Positions 1 to 11,574 are shown, counted from the stretch's first letter. The stretch: DNA of 64,000 bases from Ditylenchus dipsaci (GCA_004194705.1 SADC01001246.1:319086-383085), one strand, 5' to 3'. Translations and numbers: made by a program. The notes: generated by a model from the letters alone, not told the origin.

Positions 1-360
1 TAACTTCTTGAAACCACCAAAGAAAATTCAAAAACAATCAAAAACCACCCGACAGCTCCCGAAACCATCTAAATCACCTAAAACCATTGGAAAGCACCCA
101 AAAACCACCCAAAACCGCTGAAAAACATACGAAACCGCCTAAAACAACCTAAAACCTTCCAAGAACCACCCAAGCTTCTTAAAGCAATCCTGAACCACCC
201 TAAACTATCTGAAACCACCCGAAACAACTCAAAACAACACAAAACTAGCCGAGGCCTCCCAAAATCACATAAAACCTCTCAAAACCCACCCATAACATCT
301 CGGACCCTCCCAAAACCACCCGAACCCGCCGAAACCTACTAACACAAGCCAAATCCACCT
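1..360. repeat. Degenerate CCACC/AAAACC low-complexity tract
   Basis: This stretch is built from loosely repeated units of about 9-11 bases of the form AAAACCACC / GAAACCACC, with many substitutions. No reading frame or RNA structure is visible. It looks like an old simple-sequence array that has drifted. Confidence 0.7.
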
Positions 361-519
361 TGATCGTGAGGCCCTATCATATTTAGTTATTTGAAGCCCC
401 TATCATATCCAGTTATTCGAAGCCCGAAGCCAATAAATAAAAGTAGAACAGAAGACAAAAACAGCGTGATATCAATTAAGGATATCACCAAAAAAGCAGT
501 ATATAGAAATTATTCAAGT

Positions 520-810
520 TAAATTTGAATCACAGGAAAGCTTTTAGTCATTCGATTATCAGTGATTCAAATTAGCTGTGATTCAAATTACACAAAAAGC
601 CGTGATTCCAATTAGCCGTGATTCAAATTAGACAAATAAATTTGAATCACTAGAAGCAATGATTCAAATAAGCTGTGATTCGAATTACACAAATAAATTT
701 GAATCACCAAAATGACAATGATTCAAATCAGCACTGATTCAAATTTATTTCGACCAAATAAATTTGAACGTAATTTAAATCACAGCAATTTTTTCCCGTA
801 AAGATTCAAA
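520..810. repeat. Array of GTGATTCAAAT / ATTTGAATCAC words
   Basis: The word GTGATTCAAATTA and its complement TTTGAATCAC recur about a dozen times in both orientations, spaced by short AT-rich linkers. It resembles the subterminal word arrays of the transposable elements elsewhere in the window, but no second terminus with the same word was found, so it is a solo or truncated end. Confidence 0.6.
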
Positions 811-1154
811 TTACAAAAAGGCTGTAACTAATTTCACCCGCCAAATTACTGATTTACTCCGCCAAATTATTTTGGACCATCCAAACCAGTATCTAAATCC
901 CCTAAATCAGTGCTTAGCGTGGTTCAAGATAGTTGAGTATGGTTGAGGGTGGAATTTTGAGCAATTAAGCCTATCGGACCCGAAATCTGATCCGCTCAAT
1001 CGAATTTTCGCAAAAAGTTTACTCCCCCATCAGTAAACCCCCAAGAAACCAACTTTCAGGGGCTTCTGGCCATTCGGGCTGGGTTTCTGGGCGATCCAAG
1101 TTATTTGTGACTATAAAATTCGAATTCCCGCAAAATTTACTGCAATATTTGACT
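811..1154. other. Unassigned AT-rich spacer
   Basis: No gene is recognised. The phrase CCGCCAAATTA occurs twice near 840-890 and has counterparts of the form TTTGGCGGGGTAAA at 4175-4250, on the other side of the 1164-4145 element. The two flanks may therefore belong to one older element that was itself invaded. Confidence 0.4.
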
Positions 1155-1679
1155 GAAAATTTGGGCTGTACCGAAAAAGGTAAAGGAATATTTGGTAAAA
1201 GGCACATTTGGTAAAAAAACTTTTGGTAAAAAAAAATTTGGTAAAAGCACATTTGGTAAAGGCACATTTGGTAAAAAAATTTTTGGTAAAGGCACATTTG
1301 GTAAAATTTCTTTTGGTAAAGGCATATTTGGTAAAATTTTTTTTGGTAAAGGCATATTTGGTAAAATTTCTTTTGGTAAAAGGCATATTTGGTAAAAATT
1401 TTTGGTAAAGGCATATTTGGTAAAATTTCTTTTGGTAAAGGCACATGTGGTGAGAAAACTTTTCCGTGGATATTTTCGGGTGGTATATCTTTTTGGTCAT
1501 AAAGTTCTTGTTTTTGGCCATAGATCTTATTTCGACGCGGAATTGGCTGTTTGGTCACAGAGACACCGTTTTCGGAGGGCATAGACGTTTCCCCAATCAT
1601 CTAAAAGCACTTTATGCTCTCCGAGCCCCGTCAAGCACCTAGTGACCAGGACATGAATCGAGGTCCTCTACTCAGGACA

Positions 1680-1760
1680 ATTGCACTCAGAGGGGTTTGA
1701 ACCAGCGACCTTGGTGATGAGTGCATGGACTTCTACACCACTCAAATACTCAAATCATGA
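1680..1760 (-). repeat. tRNA-like fragment with B-box
   Basis: Read on the minus strand the segment has a B-box-like GGTTTGAA/TTCAAACC core followed by an acceptor-like run, but no complete cloverleaf. It is probably a tRNA-derived repeat fragment. Confidence 0.35.
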
Positions 1761-1767
1761 TAAAAAA

Positions 1768-2267
1768 AAATAAGGTATGCGCCTAGGTGGATTCGAACCA
1801 GCAAGCTCTACATCACCACTTATAATCGCTCAGAACTCCATCCAGAGGGACGAACCAAACCAAGTGGTTGTCCACTTGGATCGAAAATGCTTTTCACGTT
1901 TACGGGTTCTAAAACATTTTTTCTGCACTGATTCGAGTATGCTGAAGGTGGTTTGACAGTGGTAAAATCACGTTTTACCAAGAAATTTTTAAGTTATTGC
2001 TAATTGTTGATTTATCAAAATCAATCGTTAGCAATAACTCAAAAATTTCTCGGTAAAACGTAATTTTACCACTGTCAAACCATCTTCAGGATGCTCGAAT
2101 TAGTTCAGAAAAGTTGTTTTGGAACCCGAAAACGTGAAAAAAGAATTTTTGATCCAAGTGGACGACCACTTGGTTTGGTCACACTGCATGGTGGGGTTGT
2201 TAGTAATTCTAAGGGTTGATTTAGGTCGCTGGTTCGAATCCACCTGAGCGCATACCTTTTTTTTACC
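1768..2267. repeat. Palindromic repeat with tRNA-like ends
   Basis: This is a nearly 500-bp foldback. The outer arms contain a B-box-like GGTTCGAATCCACCT next to GCGCATACC (complement at 1781-1810, direct at 2230-2255). The inner arms include matching tracts around TTACCACTGTCAAACC and AAAATTTCTCGGTAAAACG. The hinge lies near 2005-2025. The tRNA-like boxes at both tips suggest a SINE-like or tRNA-derived origin. Confidence 0.6.
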
Positions 2268-2344
2268 ATAATGAAAGATATAAAAGCAGGCGTTTGACTT
2301 TTCAGGTCGTTTGGGTGAATTTACCCCTACTCTGGAGTTACCTG

Positions 2345-2625
2345 GATATCAACCTGTCCAGGTAGTAGCCACCCCAGGTTTGGAGTTGGGTAGGTAAAAT
2401 CGCACTTTTGGTCTTAACGAGCCGAATTCCTCACACAATTTTAAGTAATAAAAAATGGTTTATTTTTTATTCTAAAGAAATTTTAATTTTGTAGGCCATC
2501 CAGGTGGACATCCACCTGACCAGGAGGTAACCACCGCACGTTTTGGGTTTGCGTGGGTGAAATATTGATTTTGGTCCTAACAAACCTAATCTAACACATA
2601 ATTTTAAGTTAGAAAAAATGAGTAT
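2345..2625. repeat. Diverged direct tandem duplication (~155 bp unit)
   Basis: Two adjacent blocks (about 2355-2455 and 2510-2620) share an order of motifs: ACCTGnCCAGG, a CCACC-rich stretch, TTTTGGTCnTAAC and CACAnAATTTTAAGT. They differ by many substitutions, indicating an old duplication. No coding sequence is seen. Confidence 0.5.
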
Positions 2626-2656
2626 AATTAAGAAGAATTTTACTGGGAGAATATAG

Positions 2657-3821
2657 GGTAACACTTTACTTGGCCCCCCCACGGCTGACCCACTTTCGAG
2701 GTGAATTTTGAAAACCGATTGCATATTCGTGTTTCTCGACCCGGATTTTTACGGGAAATGATCATCAGATTCTGTGAAAGTGAAAAAAAATTTTTTGGGA
2801 TTTGCCTTGGTCCCCCAAGGTAAAATTTTAGAAAAATTTGAAAAAAAAATATTTTTTAAATTGGCGCCTTTTGAATTTTAAAGGGATTAAGGGCTGTATT
2901 GGGAGGGGAAGGGAATAAAAGGGGCCACTTTTATGGCAGAACAATAGAAAAGTAAATATATGTATTCTTCGACTGCCTCACCATGTTTTTCAACTGGGCT
3001 GTGGCAAAAAGAGACTCTATACGCATTTTTTGATCAAGAGTACTTCTCGGAATTATATCTAAGGTAAGTGAGTGCGCGCATCTCTAACTCTCAAGCCCCC
3101 TGCGCCCCCTTCGGGGCGCAGGGGGCTTGGGGCTTGGAGTTGAGATGCGCACACCCACATACCGTATTTCCTCTAATAAGCGCGCCGGCGCGCTTATTAT
3201 TCAAACCCCCAAAAATCTGAAAAATTTTGGGTCGATCTCGAAAATTTTGGGTGCTCAACCAAAATCTAAAAAGTGGAATCTGTAGAGCTCGTGGGAGTTA
3301 AGAAAATGCATTAAACAGCTTTGGAAAAAAAATTCTCTGAGCTGAGAAATAGGCCCTCAAAGTAGGGGGTGCGCGCTTATTAGAGCATGCGCGCTTATTA
3401 GAGGAAATACGGTACCTTAGACACAAATCACTCGAAAGTGACTCTGGATGCATGAAAAAGCATGCATACCAGAGTTTATTTATGCGGTAGGCCCCAGTAT
3501 TCAAAACTATGTTCAACATCTTCTTGTTAGGAGCCTTGTGTGATTAGTGGCCCCTTTTATTCCCTTCCCCTCCCAATACAGCCCTTAATCCCTTTAAAAT
3601 TCAAAAGGCGCCAATTTAAAAAATATTTTTTTTTCAAATTTTTTTAAAATTTTACCTTGGGGGACCAAGGCAAATCCCAAAAAATTTTTTTTCACTTTCA
3701 CAGAATCTGATGATCATTTCCCGTAAAAATCCGGGTCGAGAAACACGAATATGCAATCGGTTTTCAAAAATTCACCTCGAAAGTGGGTCAGCCGTGGGGG
3801 GGGGCCAAGTAAAGTCTAGCC
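2657..3821. mobile_element. Foldback element, hAT-like, perfect 8-bp TSD
   Basis: The element starts GGTAACACTTTACTTGG and ends CCAAGTAAAGTCTAGCC. It is flanked by the octamer GAATATAG at 2649-2656 and 3822-3829, a hAT-type duplication. The two halves are long inverted arms. The outer ~250 bp of each arm is specific to this copy (CACGGCTGACCCAC), while the hinge region at about 3040-3540 is the core shared with the other foldback elements of the window (CTAAGGTAAGTGAGTGCGCG, a GC-rich hairpin, then ACCTTAGACACAAATCACTC). A CCGTATTT element is inserted in the core at 3162-3412. Confidence 0.8.
3162..3412. mobile_element. CCGTATTT element, word GCGCGC, TA target
   Basis: The inverted ends CCGTATTTCC / GGAAATACGG are flanked by TA. 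The empty site CCCACATACCTTAGACAC is visible in sister copies of the host repeat, which proves insertion at TA. The internal word GCGCGC appears four times: twice head to head at the left end (GCGCGCCGGCGCGC) and twice in direct order before TTATTAGAG at the right end. Confidence 0.85.
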
Positions 3822-4154
3822 GAATATAGATATAGAAACCTGTAGAAAGAAAGGGAAAGAGAAGAAAACGTTGGAATAAGAAGGTCTTTGACACAAAAAC
3901 AACTACAAAGTGCCTTACTAAAAGAAAATTTACCAAATGTGCCTTTACCAAAAAAATTTTTACCAAATGTGCCTTTACCAAAAATTTTTTACCAAACGTG
4001 CCTTTACCAAAAAAAATTTTACCAAATGTGCCTTTACCAAAAAAATTGTTACCAAATGTGCTTTTACCAAAACTTTTTTTACCAAAAAGTTTTTTTACCA
4101 AATGTGCCTTTTACCAAATATTTCTTTACCTTTTTCGGTACAGCCGAAAATTTG

Positions 4155-4456
4155 AATTTGGTTGGGTAAATAAATAATTTGGCGGGGTAAACGAGTATTT
4201 TGCTCAAAAATTCAAATTTGGCGGGGTAAAAAATTCAAATTTGGCGGGGTAAAACAATTCGAGCCATTACAAAAATTATTCAAATTGCCAACACTGGTTG
4301 TTACATCCGTACCCAAACTTTTGAAAATCTAAATAAATCGTGTTCAAAAAGAAAAAGGGCTTCAAAATTATTGGCATTTTGTTTGTCTTTAACTGAACGA
4401 AAATTTGGTTTTTGAAACCCCGTGTTGCGTGTATTTATTAGTTCATTATATACATA
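4155..4456. other. Spacer with TTTGGCGGGG repeats
   Basis: Three copies of a TTTGGCGGGGTAAA unit lie at 4175-4250, followed by AT-rich sequence with no recognisable gene. Confidence 0.4.
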
Positions 4457-4694
4457 CCGTATTTCCTCTAATAAGCGGCCCCCCCCCCCTCGACTTTGAG
4501 GGTCTGGATCTCAGTATAGAAGCAATATTTTGCAAAGCTGTTTGATATGTTTTCTTAACTCCAACGAGCTCTACCGATTCCACTTTTTAGATTTGGATTG
4601 AGCACCCAAAAATCTCGAAATCAAATTCCAAATTTTCTGATTTTTAGGGGTTTGAAAAATAAGCGCCCCGAGACGCTTATTAGAGTAAATACGG
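4457..4694. mobile_element. CCGTATTT element, word GGGCGCTT
   Basis: The ends CCGTATTTCC and AATACGG are flanked by TA on both sides. Relative to the 3162 copy the interior is in reverse orientation, with the same conserved interior landmarks (AACGAGCTCTACCGATTCC, AAAATCTCGAAATC). The subterminal word here is GCGCCCC/GCGGCCCC. It lies about 50 bp upstream of the WDR18-like start. Confidence 0.8.
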
Positions 4695-4744
4695 TAAACA
4701 AATTAAAATCTATAATTTTTTGTTCAGCTTGAAAAGTACAGCTT

Positions 4745-7700
4745 ATGATGAGCAAGAAAGAAATATACGAGGTAAAAATTTGAGTTTTCGAAATAACTTC
4801 CCAATTTATATCTAAAGATATTAGGTTTTGATGGTTGGATGTTGCAGCGCTGATCCGTTTTCCACTATTTTGGTTGATCCACGTACTGGGGCTGCTTATT
4901 GGAGCTTTCGTGGCACAGAACTGCAGGGTGGAATTAGTGGAGCGGTTGAGCCATTAGGTAATTTCAAGCGGCCCTGCTAAATCGTGCTAAATCCTAGTGT
5001 AAACAATTTTTTTAGGTCGAAATCCTCACCACATGATGGTCTCTATTGCGGACAAGCCAATGTAAGATCCATCCTGCAAATTTTTTACGCCAGTAATCGT
5101 TAGTCACTAATTGTTCATTTAATTAGAGTTTATGCGATTTCTCTGAAGTCCAAGATGGGGTCTTCTGCAGTGCGCTCAATTTTGCCGGTTACATTAAAGC
5201 ATTTGGTATCTCATCCATCTGGAAGTTTTATCTTTGGTAGCGCTGAAAACAGAATTTATTGCTGGATGGTATTGCTATTTCCATTACAAAGAACTTTAGA
5301 CTAAAATTATTATTTTCGCTTTAGGTTGGAACAAGCGAGCTTGTTTCCATAGTGGAAGACAATTTCCAAGCGATAACAGCTCTGAAAATATCAAATTGTG
5401 GATCCTACCTTGTGTCGGGAACAGCTGATGGAACTATGAAAGCTTATTTGACTACTGGGTAATTTTTTATTTTTTGGCCTGCTATCGATTAAAGTTTTCA
5501 GCATAGTAAACCAGAAGGATCACAACGTCGAAAGAGTGAAGGCATTTACAAGTTGGTCGGCTCACAGTCTTTCCGTCCAGGACATCTACATTACGTTGGG
5601 AAGAAATGTTCGGGTTCTGTCTGTTTCACTGGACCAAACTGTAGGCTTAGCAACTCTCTAACTTATTTAAAGTGGACGTGCCTCAGGTGCTTCTCTACTC
5701 GATTTCTTCCAAGCAAGTGCTCTTGAAAGTCTCTGCAGATTGCCAGCTAACTTCAGCGTGCATGGATGCTGCGGAAACAAAGATTTTTCTCGGTTCATCT
5801 AGCGGGAAGCTGTGCGTTGTCGACATTTTTTCTCAGGTTTGTCTTGATTTTCATTAAGATTACTGACTTAAAAATCGGTGACTCACCGGTAAGTCACCAA
5901 AAACTCGGTGGCTTATAAATTCTGTGTGTAATATAAGATAACTTTTGTTATCTGCGTATTTGTATCATGTTGGGGCAGCCCTAGAGGGTGTAACACCGAT
6001 TAGCACTGAAGAGGGTGCACCGACTGACTGGATACACCGATTGGATATACCGGTGATTGGATACACTGGCTCGATACACCGATTGGATACACTAAATTAG
6101 TGAATCATGTCTAATGCTTTGCTCACGGTGCTTGGTCAAGGTCGATAGGAGTGTGGGCACGGTCTATGTCTAGGTAGATCTTGCTCACAGTCCTTAGTCG
6201 AGATCGTGGTCGAGGTCGATATCACATCGACCACGGTCGATATTCGATTTCTTCAAATCAAATCTTAAACGTGTACAATATATTCTGCACTACATAAAAT
6301 CACGAGAAATTAAAAAGTTGGCTATATGTGTTCTTGCCGACGCCGAAAAAATCGTGCCTTGGTCCCCCTGTTGATTTTTTCGCAATTTTTTTCTTTTTCT
6401 AATAACCTCGTAAACCATTTATTTGCAATGACGTATAATGATGAAAGTATTAATCTGTAAAGTTCGTCAATAAGACGGCAACCAGACGTAATTGTTGTGC
6501 GACATTTGCTATAATTTATCGAATTTGTCGCGTTATGAATCGGGCAGTGTAAACTCGCCGAAAAAAGCATGCCTTAGTGCCCCCTGTTGATTTTTTTCCC
6601 CAAATTTTTTTCTTCTTCTTCTAATAACCTCGAAAACTATATATTTGCAGACATTTTGGCTAGCGTCATTAAATTTAACAATTTTTTCTATCAACTTTTA
6701 AGTATCCTGATTCTTTTCAATGAGAAAGTGCTGTTTTTGGCAGTGCTGCAATAAATACATGGCCGACATAACCTGATGACCTCGACCGTGACATCGACCG
6801 CGACCACGACCTCGACCAAGGAGTGTAAGCACCAACGACCTCGACCGTGACCTCGACCAAGGACTGCAAGTCAGTGTCTCCGTTTCGTTGCTGCACCATA
6901 TCTTAACATTTTTTCTTCTCTTGATTTATTTTGCACCTAATGGGATTCGAACCAGGAACCTGGGCCATGATTCCATACATCTTCACAACAACACCCGAGA
7001 ACCAGGAATGACTGGTTTTTCGCGCATTGTCAAAAGATTTTAAACTTTTTGTTGAAATCAATTGAGCACATCGAAATTATAGCCCATTGGGCTCAAACGC
7101 CCAGTATTCCATACTCATTGTTTCTAAACCACCTTGAGCTAAATCAAACCACACAATTCAGAGCGATTTATCTTATCCCTGAAATTAGATTTTTGCAAAA
7201 AGTGTAACCCCTTCAGTAACCCCCTTCACCCTAAGTTCACCCTAAAAAAACTATTTTATTGGCTTTTGCCCACTCTGGAGTGGTATACTTAGCAATTCTC
7301 AAAGGGAGAGAGCTTTATGTATGAATTGCTCAGGTTGCTGGTTCAACCCCTTTGGGTGCACATTTTATTTATTTATTTTTATTTTCTAATTTGGTACAAC
7401 GAATTTGGTACAAAATTGTCCTAAGGAAGTTGAATATTTATTTATATTTATATATGTCCAAACGCTAAAGGTCAATTCACCGTTCAATTAATATTGTTTA
7501 CTGTCAATAAGAAACCGGTTAATTTTCTTCGCTATTTGCAAACTGTGCTACAGTTACCAGGGTTTCGTGATATGGATTTTGAAGCCGTGATATGATAATG
7601 ATATGACATAGGGTTGACATGATATCACCTCAGGTGATATGGTTTTAGCTAAAATTTCATGTCATATCATCTGATATGATGTCGAATTCAATAAATCTGT

Positions 7701-10412
7701 CTGATATGATATTTATATGATATCGCTGATGTGATATCCGCGTGATATGATATCATGTCGTGATGATATCACGATAGTATATGATATCAAGTGATGTCAG
7801 CAGTTTTACTTTTGACGCTGTGAAAATGATTATTCAGATCGATTCATTATAAGTTATTGAGAAATCGGACATTCAAATATGTGAAACGTTAAAGGACCCT
7901 GTTTCTTCCTTATCATGGCGATTTCGTAGGTTTGAATGCGCGCGGGACCACAAAGATTTTGTGAATAATGTTTTCAAATTATTTTTTTGTTTGCACTTTG
8001 AATTTCAAACGTTATGTTCTATTTGATATAAATCACACCATGACAGTGACAGTTATGGAGCAGTGAAAGGCGAATAATTTGTCCGATCTGGCACTGTCAA
8101 GCAACGTTGGGCTCGACTAGTGATTAATTCTAAATTTTGAACAGATTTACTGAATTTATTTTCTAGACAATAAGCAGAAATAAAAACAATTCGAAATTAT
8201 TATTGACAAAATGTGTGTGGTCCCGCGCGCATTCAAACCTTTCAAATTGCCATGATAAGGAAGAGACAGGTCCTTTAAGCATTTGAATAGTACGCATTTT
8301 TACACTGTTGTAAAACTGCTTTATGTCTCCAAACCTCGGGTGTGAACTTTATTGACTTAGGCCGAATTCGAACGAAGACCCTTCAGAGAGGTGCCTGCCA
8401 AAATTCTGGTCGCAGTAGACGAAAAGTAAGAAAATAATTGAGAAATTATCCTAGAAATTAATTAATTACTGCCATAAAACAGACGTTGAAATGCCTACCA
8501 TCAACAGATCCCCGGTGACTGGAACGTTTTCACTTCGGACTTGCTTGATTCACCGTAAAAATGCCTCATCCAGCTAGGTGCTGTTATATAGAGGGTCTTT
8601 TTCCTAGTAGTGAAGGTTCTAGGGTGCCGTTATATGGAGGGCTTCTTCTTAGGATTTTTCTTCTTGGCCGACCAAATCGGTCTCAGGGTGCCGTTATATA
8701 GGTGGTGCCGTTATACAGAGGTGCCGTTATATATAGGTTTGACTGTATGAGTTGATATCACCTGATATTTGTCATTTGATGTGATATGATAATGATATGA
8801 TATAGGCATTTGAAAAATCGAGTGATATGATACTGATATGACATGAAGTTTGAAAAAATGATGTGATACGTGATATCACCTTCATGATATCATGTCATAT
8901 CATGCTATATGATATCATACAAAAACCCTGACAGTTACCTATCGCAATGCAATCAACTATCTCCACAGGCATACCCAGGGGGGTCGCTGGCTGCGCTATA
9001 GCTCAAACCCCCACCCCCCATAATTTTTCAAAATTTAGCCCTTTAGCACTCCCCCTTCTGGTTCTTTAAGAACCCTTGTCAGAAAATCATGTACCATATT
9101 TCCTTAAATAAGCGCAATTTGCAAAATGTAGCGCAAAAAGGTAACAGTATGAATCAAATTATTTTTCTGACTTGATTCATACCGTATTCTCTCTAATAGT
9201 CCCACCCCTCTAATAAACCCACATCCCTCGTTTTTGATTAGGATTTCAGAGTTAAGGTCATTTCGATTGACAATTTTAAGATTTTTGGCGATCGAAAAAA
9301 TAATGCCATAGTGGGACTAGTAGATTTTACCTTCTTCTGCTATGTTTTGCAAAGATGATGCAACAAATGATACACCGTTAGAAACCAAAATCGCAGGTCT
9401 ACTAGATATTGTTTAAACTGTTTTTAAAGTAGACAAATTTATCCCTTTTTATTAAAAGAAAGAAAGGGGCACATTTTCTTAAATAAGGAGCACATTTTTG
9501 CCAAAAAGGGGCATTTTTCCGTATCGTCCAAAGTTTTTTAGTGTCACAAGAAGGAAGCTATAGTCAATCTCCATTCAGCCAATACTTCCGGTTCTACGGG
9601 CGTGGACCTCTTTGAACATCATAGCGCTGAAGTCTGCAAATTAAGCGGTAGGTCTAGGAAAAATTTCATTATTTTTAAAATTGATTTCTGAAAGAAATCA
9701 TTACAGTAAATATCGATGGGACTCGCCTCGCCTCCGCGGATAAGTGTGGTCATTACTGTATTTGGGATGTGTCTAATGGGCAATTGTTGGTATCAGCTAA
9801 AATGAAAGGTTTTTACATCTCGGTTTCTTGTATTAATAATTATAATTTGTCATCAATCTTAGGTCCCGTAACAGCGCTAAGGTTTGTTGAGCCCTGGCCT
9901 ATATTGTCAGATCAAAGTCCTCGTTCGTCGTGTAATGTCTCTTGTGCTGTGCTTAGTAAAGTTCCAGTGGTGGGGGAGTCAGTTATTGTTCGAAAGCAAA
10001 TACACTCAGCAGAGGTGAAGGAAAACAGTAATGTATGTTTTTTTGAATGATCATGCTTGTTTATGTAATGTAATTGCAGACTCTTCTGAAGTGCAGCCTG
10101 GACTCTTTGATCTCGGCGTCACCCTCGGAAGTTATCAAGGTAGCTGTTTTCTTTCCATTATTTTTCGTCACTGATCAGTTCACATCCGAGACATTTTTAG
10201 GATACGAGTGCACAGTCTGGAAAGAGGCCTAGGTTGGATTCATATGGTGCTACTGGGGATGATGTGATGGAGAATGCTGATGTGGTGGAGATAGAAGCTA
10301 AACAGAGTTCCGCAAAAGTACAAGAATTAGAGAGGGAGATAACGAGGTCCTCAAAATTAATTCTGAGCTCTACAATTTCTGCGCCAACATGTTGCTGGAT
10401 GATGACACTTGA
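4745..10412 (+). CDS. wdr18: WDR18/Ipi3-like WD-repeat protein, multi-exon
   Basis: Homologue of WDR18 (yeast Ipi3), a WD-repeat protein of the Rix1/PELP1-TEX10 complex in 60S ribosome maturation (family knowledge). About twelve exons can be traced: 4745-4771, 4848-4957, 5016-5061, 5127-5268, 5325-5458, 5502-5640, 5673-5836, 9542-9647, 9707-9808, 9863-10032, 10080-10139, 10201-10412. Recognisable blocks are the SLDQT / VLLKVSADCQLTSACMD propeller segment, GTRLASADKCGHYCIWDV, GPVTALRFV, and the C-terminal coiled coil VQELERE...NEVLKINSELYNF typical of WDR18. Most introns are 40-70 bp, but intron 7 (5837-9541) is full of repeats. Near 10350 the frame breaks by one base inside the coiled coil, and the exon 6/7 phase is also one base off; both look like missing bases. 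The first of two ATGs is taken as start. Confidence 0.82.
6100..6890. mobile_element. Putative TIR element with GGTCGAGGTC arrays in the WDR18 intron
   Basis: Arrays of GGTCGAGGTCG-type words occur at 6125-6245, and the complementary arrays CGACCTCGACC at 6775-6885 are in inverted orientation. Both ends share CTTGGTC(A/G)AGGTC. The middle is AT-rich with a repeated CCCCCTGTTGATTTTTT phrase (6365, 6581). No target duplication was found, so the borders are approximate. Confidence 0.5.
6930..7010 (-). repeat. tRNA-like fragment
   Basis: On the minus strand a B-box-like GGTTCGAATCCCATTAGG is preceded by a CCTGG-rich segment. No acceptor stem pairs, so it is a tRNA-derived fragment rather than a gene. 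Confidence 0.3.
7889..8278. mobile_element. TTAA-flanked palindromic element (piggyBac-like target)
   Basis: The ends TTAAAGGACC and GGTCCTTTAA carry long inverted arms (CTTATCATGGCGATTT, TGAATGCGCGCGGGACC and their complements). The TTAA target resembles piggyBac-type insertion. Relatives lie at 34457-34698, 38136-38333, 41459-41661 and 60131-60338. No coding capacity. Confidence 0.65.
8570..8752. repeat. Partial pogo-like repeat with GTGCCGTTATAT words
   Basis: GTGCCGTTATATNGAGG recurs five times, ending in GGTTTGACTGTA, which matches the terminus of the pogo-like MITEs (CAGTCGAAC...). Only one end is present. Confidence 0.45.
9182..9330. mobile_element. Decayed CCGTATTT element, word GTCCCAC
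   Basis: The left end TACCGTATTCTCTCTAATA is followed by GTCCCAC and AACCCAC words. The right end keeps GTGGGACTA but its terminus has decayed to GATTTTACC. The interior landmarks (AAGGTCATTTCGATTGACAA) match the 48900 copy. Confidence 0.55.
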
Positions 10413-11227
10413 TCTTAGTTAATTTTCAATCCTTTTGTTACTGTTGTTATTTTGGTTGAGTTGAATCCAATAAAACTAAATGTACCATTTATTTTGGAAA
10501 TTTGTAAACTTCGGAAGACAGTAGCAATAGTTCGTTAATTGCGATTTGTAGGCTTTATTTTCAATCAGGAGAGGGCGCTGCGGAGATGCCGCAGTGTGTT
10601 GAGTGCCGAAAGCGTGTCGGCAACGCTGTCTTTTTGATTTCGCAAAACTTTCGTTTTCTCGATATATACATGTCCTTATATATATATAAAATTTTCGAAA
10701 AATCTTTTTTCTGAGTTGGAAACAGAAAACAAAAATCCCCGTCAAGATAAACATTTTGGCGTGTACAGAAATTCGAAAAACGCTCTAGAAAAAAGTTATG
10801 ACCATTTCAAATCCAGGGAATTTCTTGGACCACCCTGTATATTCAAATTATGGACTTAGTACGATACGCCTATGAACTTAGTCTGATACTACTCTGAAGA
10901 TAATTTGAATCAAATTTCAATTAATGGATCGCTGACTTGGACTGATCTGCCCTTCAAGAAGGTCTGATTGACTCGTAACTGGCCCGAAATCTGATCGTAA
11001 ATGGTTTGATGGTTGCCTACGCTTGAAACTCCTTTTTCAACGAACCACACCACTCAGGTATTTTTCTATTAGCATTACAATGCTTCCATACTGTCATTTC
11101 TAGACTATACTCTAAAAATGCCATATCTCACCATTCTAAGTTTTACACTACCATTGTATGCTCGTGAAATGATATTGAAATTCACGAAATAGCATTGAAA
11201 TTATGCGCTATTGTAATACTATTTAAA
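10413..11227. other. Gene-free spacer with a solo mariner-like end
   Basis: After the WDR18 stop there is an AATAAA-like signal near 10470, AT-rich DNA, and at 10735-10845 a stretch ending GGACCACCCTGTA. That resembles the terminus of the mariner-type elements at 36427 and 37161. No second end and no coding sequence were found. Confidence 0.45.
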
Positions 11228-11574
11228 GGAGGGGGAAAAGCCATTTAGGTTTGAAAAGGTGGCTTCCATAGCGCAGTGCGTAAGCGTTTGCGTTTTTCGG
11301 CCCGAAATGGTGCTGCAGGTTCGATCCCACGTGGTGGCATGCTATTTATTTTGGTTTGTTTGGCCAGTTTTAGAGGTAATTAGACTTTTTTGACGCCAGA
11401 TTCGGAATCAGCGACCCAAATTACCACTAGATTTAGTCAAACAAGCCAAAAAAAAAAGCATGCCACCACGCGGGATCGAACCTGCAACACCATTTTGGGC
11501 AAAAATCGCAAACGCTTACGCACTGCGCTATGGAAGCCACTTTTTCAAACCTAAATGGCTTTTCCCCTCCTTTA
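11228..11574. repeat. Palindrome carrying a tRNA-like sequence in each arm
   Basis: Each arm contains TGGCTTCCATAGCGCAGTGC (A-box-like TAGCGCAGTGCGTAAG) and a B-box GGTTCGATCCC, about 80 bp long, in opposite orientation (11265-11342 plus; 11460-11540 minus). The acceptor ends do not pair convincingly, so these are tRNA-like repeats, possibly a SINE inverted dimer, rather than tRNA genes. Confidence 0.55.

Larger units (their letters stand above)
1164..4145. mobile_element. Non-autonomous Mutator-like element with TTTGGTAAA arrays, perfect 9-bp TSD
   Basis: The termini are inverted repeats: GGCTGTACCGAAAAAGG at the left and its complement ending at 4145. They are flanked by the identical nonamer GAAAATTTG at 1155-1163 and 4146-4154. 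A 9-bp duplication and GG...CC ends fit Mutator-like transposons. Just inside each end lies an array of 15-18 bp units centred on TTTGGTAAA (1190-1450; complement 3905-4130). No transposase is visible. The interior has been invaded by a tRNA-like palindrome (1768-2267) and a foldback element (2657-3821), so much of the 2,982 bp is later cargo. Short open frames in the arrays are repeat translations, not genes. Confidence 0.8.
7558..8930. mobile_element. hAT-like element with TGATATCA arrays, 8-bp TSD
   Basis: The element begins CAGGGTTTCGTGATATGG and ends AAAAACCCTG, with the identical octamer ACAGTTAC at 7550-7557 and 8931-8938. Both subterminal regions (7570-7800, 8755-8925) are packed with GATATGATATCA words, which are self-complementary. 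CAGGG...CCCTG ends and an 8-bp duplication are hallmarks of hAT transposons. No transposase remains. A TTAA-flanked palindrome (7889-8278) is nested inside. Confidence 0.82.

Noticed and set aside
1192..1600. Overlapping open frames on both strands with repeated FGKGTFGK / YQKKFYQICL peptides
   Set aside because: They are translations of the TTTGGTAAA tandem units in several frames at once; no frame is favoured and the same happens at the other end of the element.
3055..3420. Foldback core considered as a spliced-leader RNA or snRNA gene because of AAGGTAAGTGAG
   Set aside because: No Sm site, no known SL sequence, and the core varies by indels between copies as a mobile repeat would.
11265..11342. 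Functional tRNA gene
   Set aside because: A- and B-box-like motifs are present but the acceptor stem does not pair and the anticodon arm is irregular; an inverted partner lies 120 bp away.
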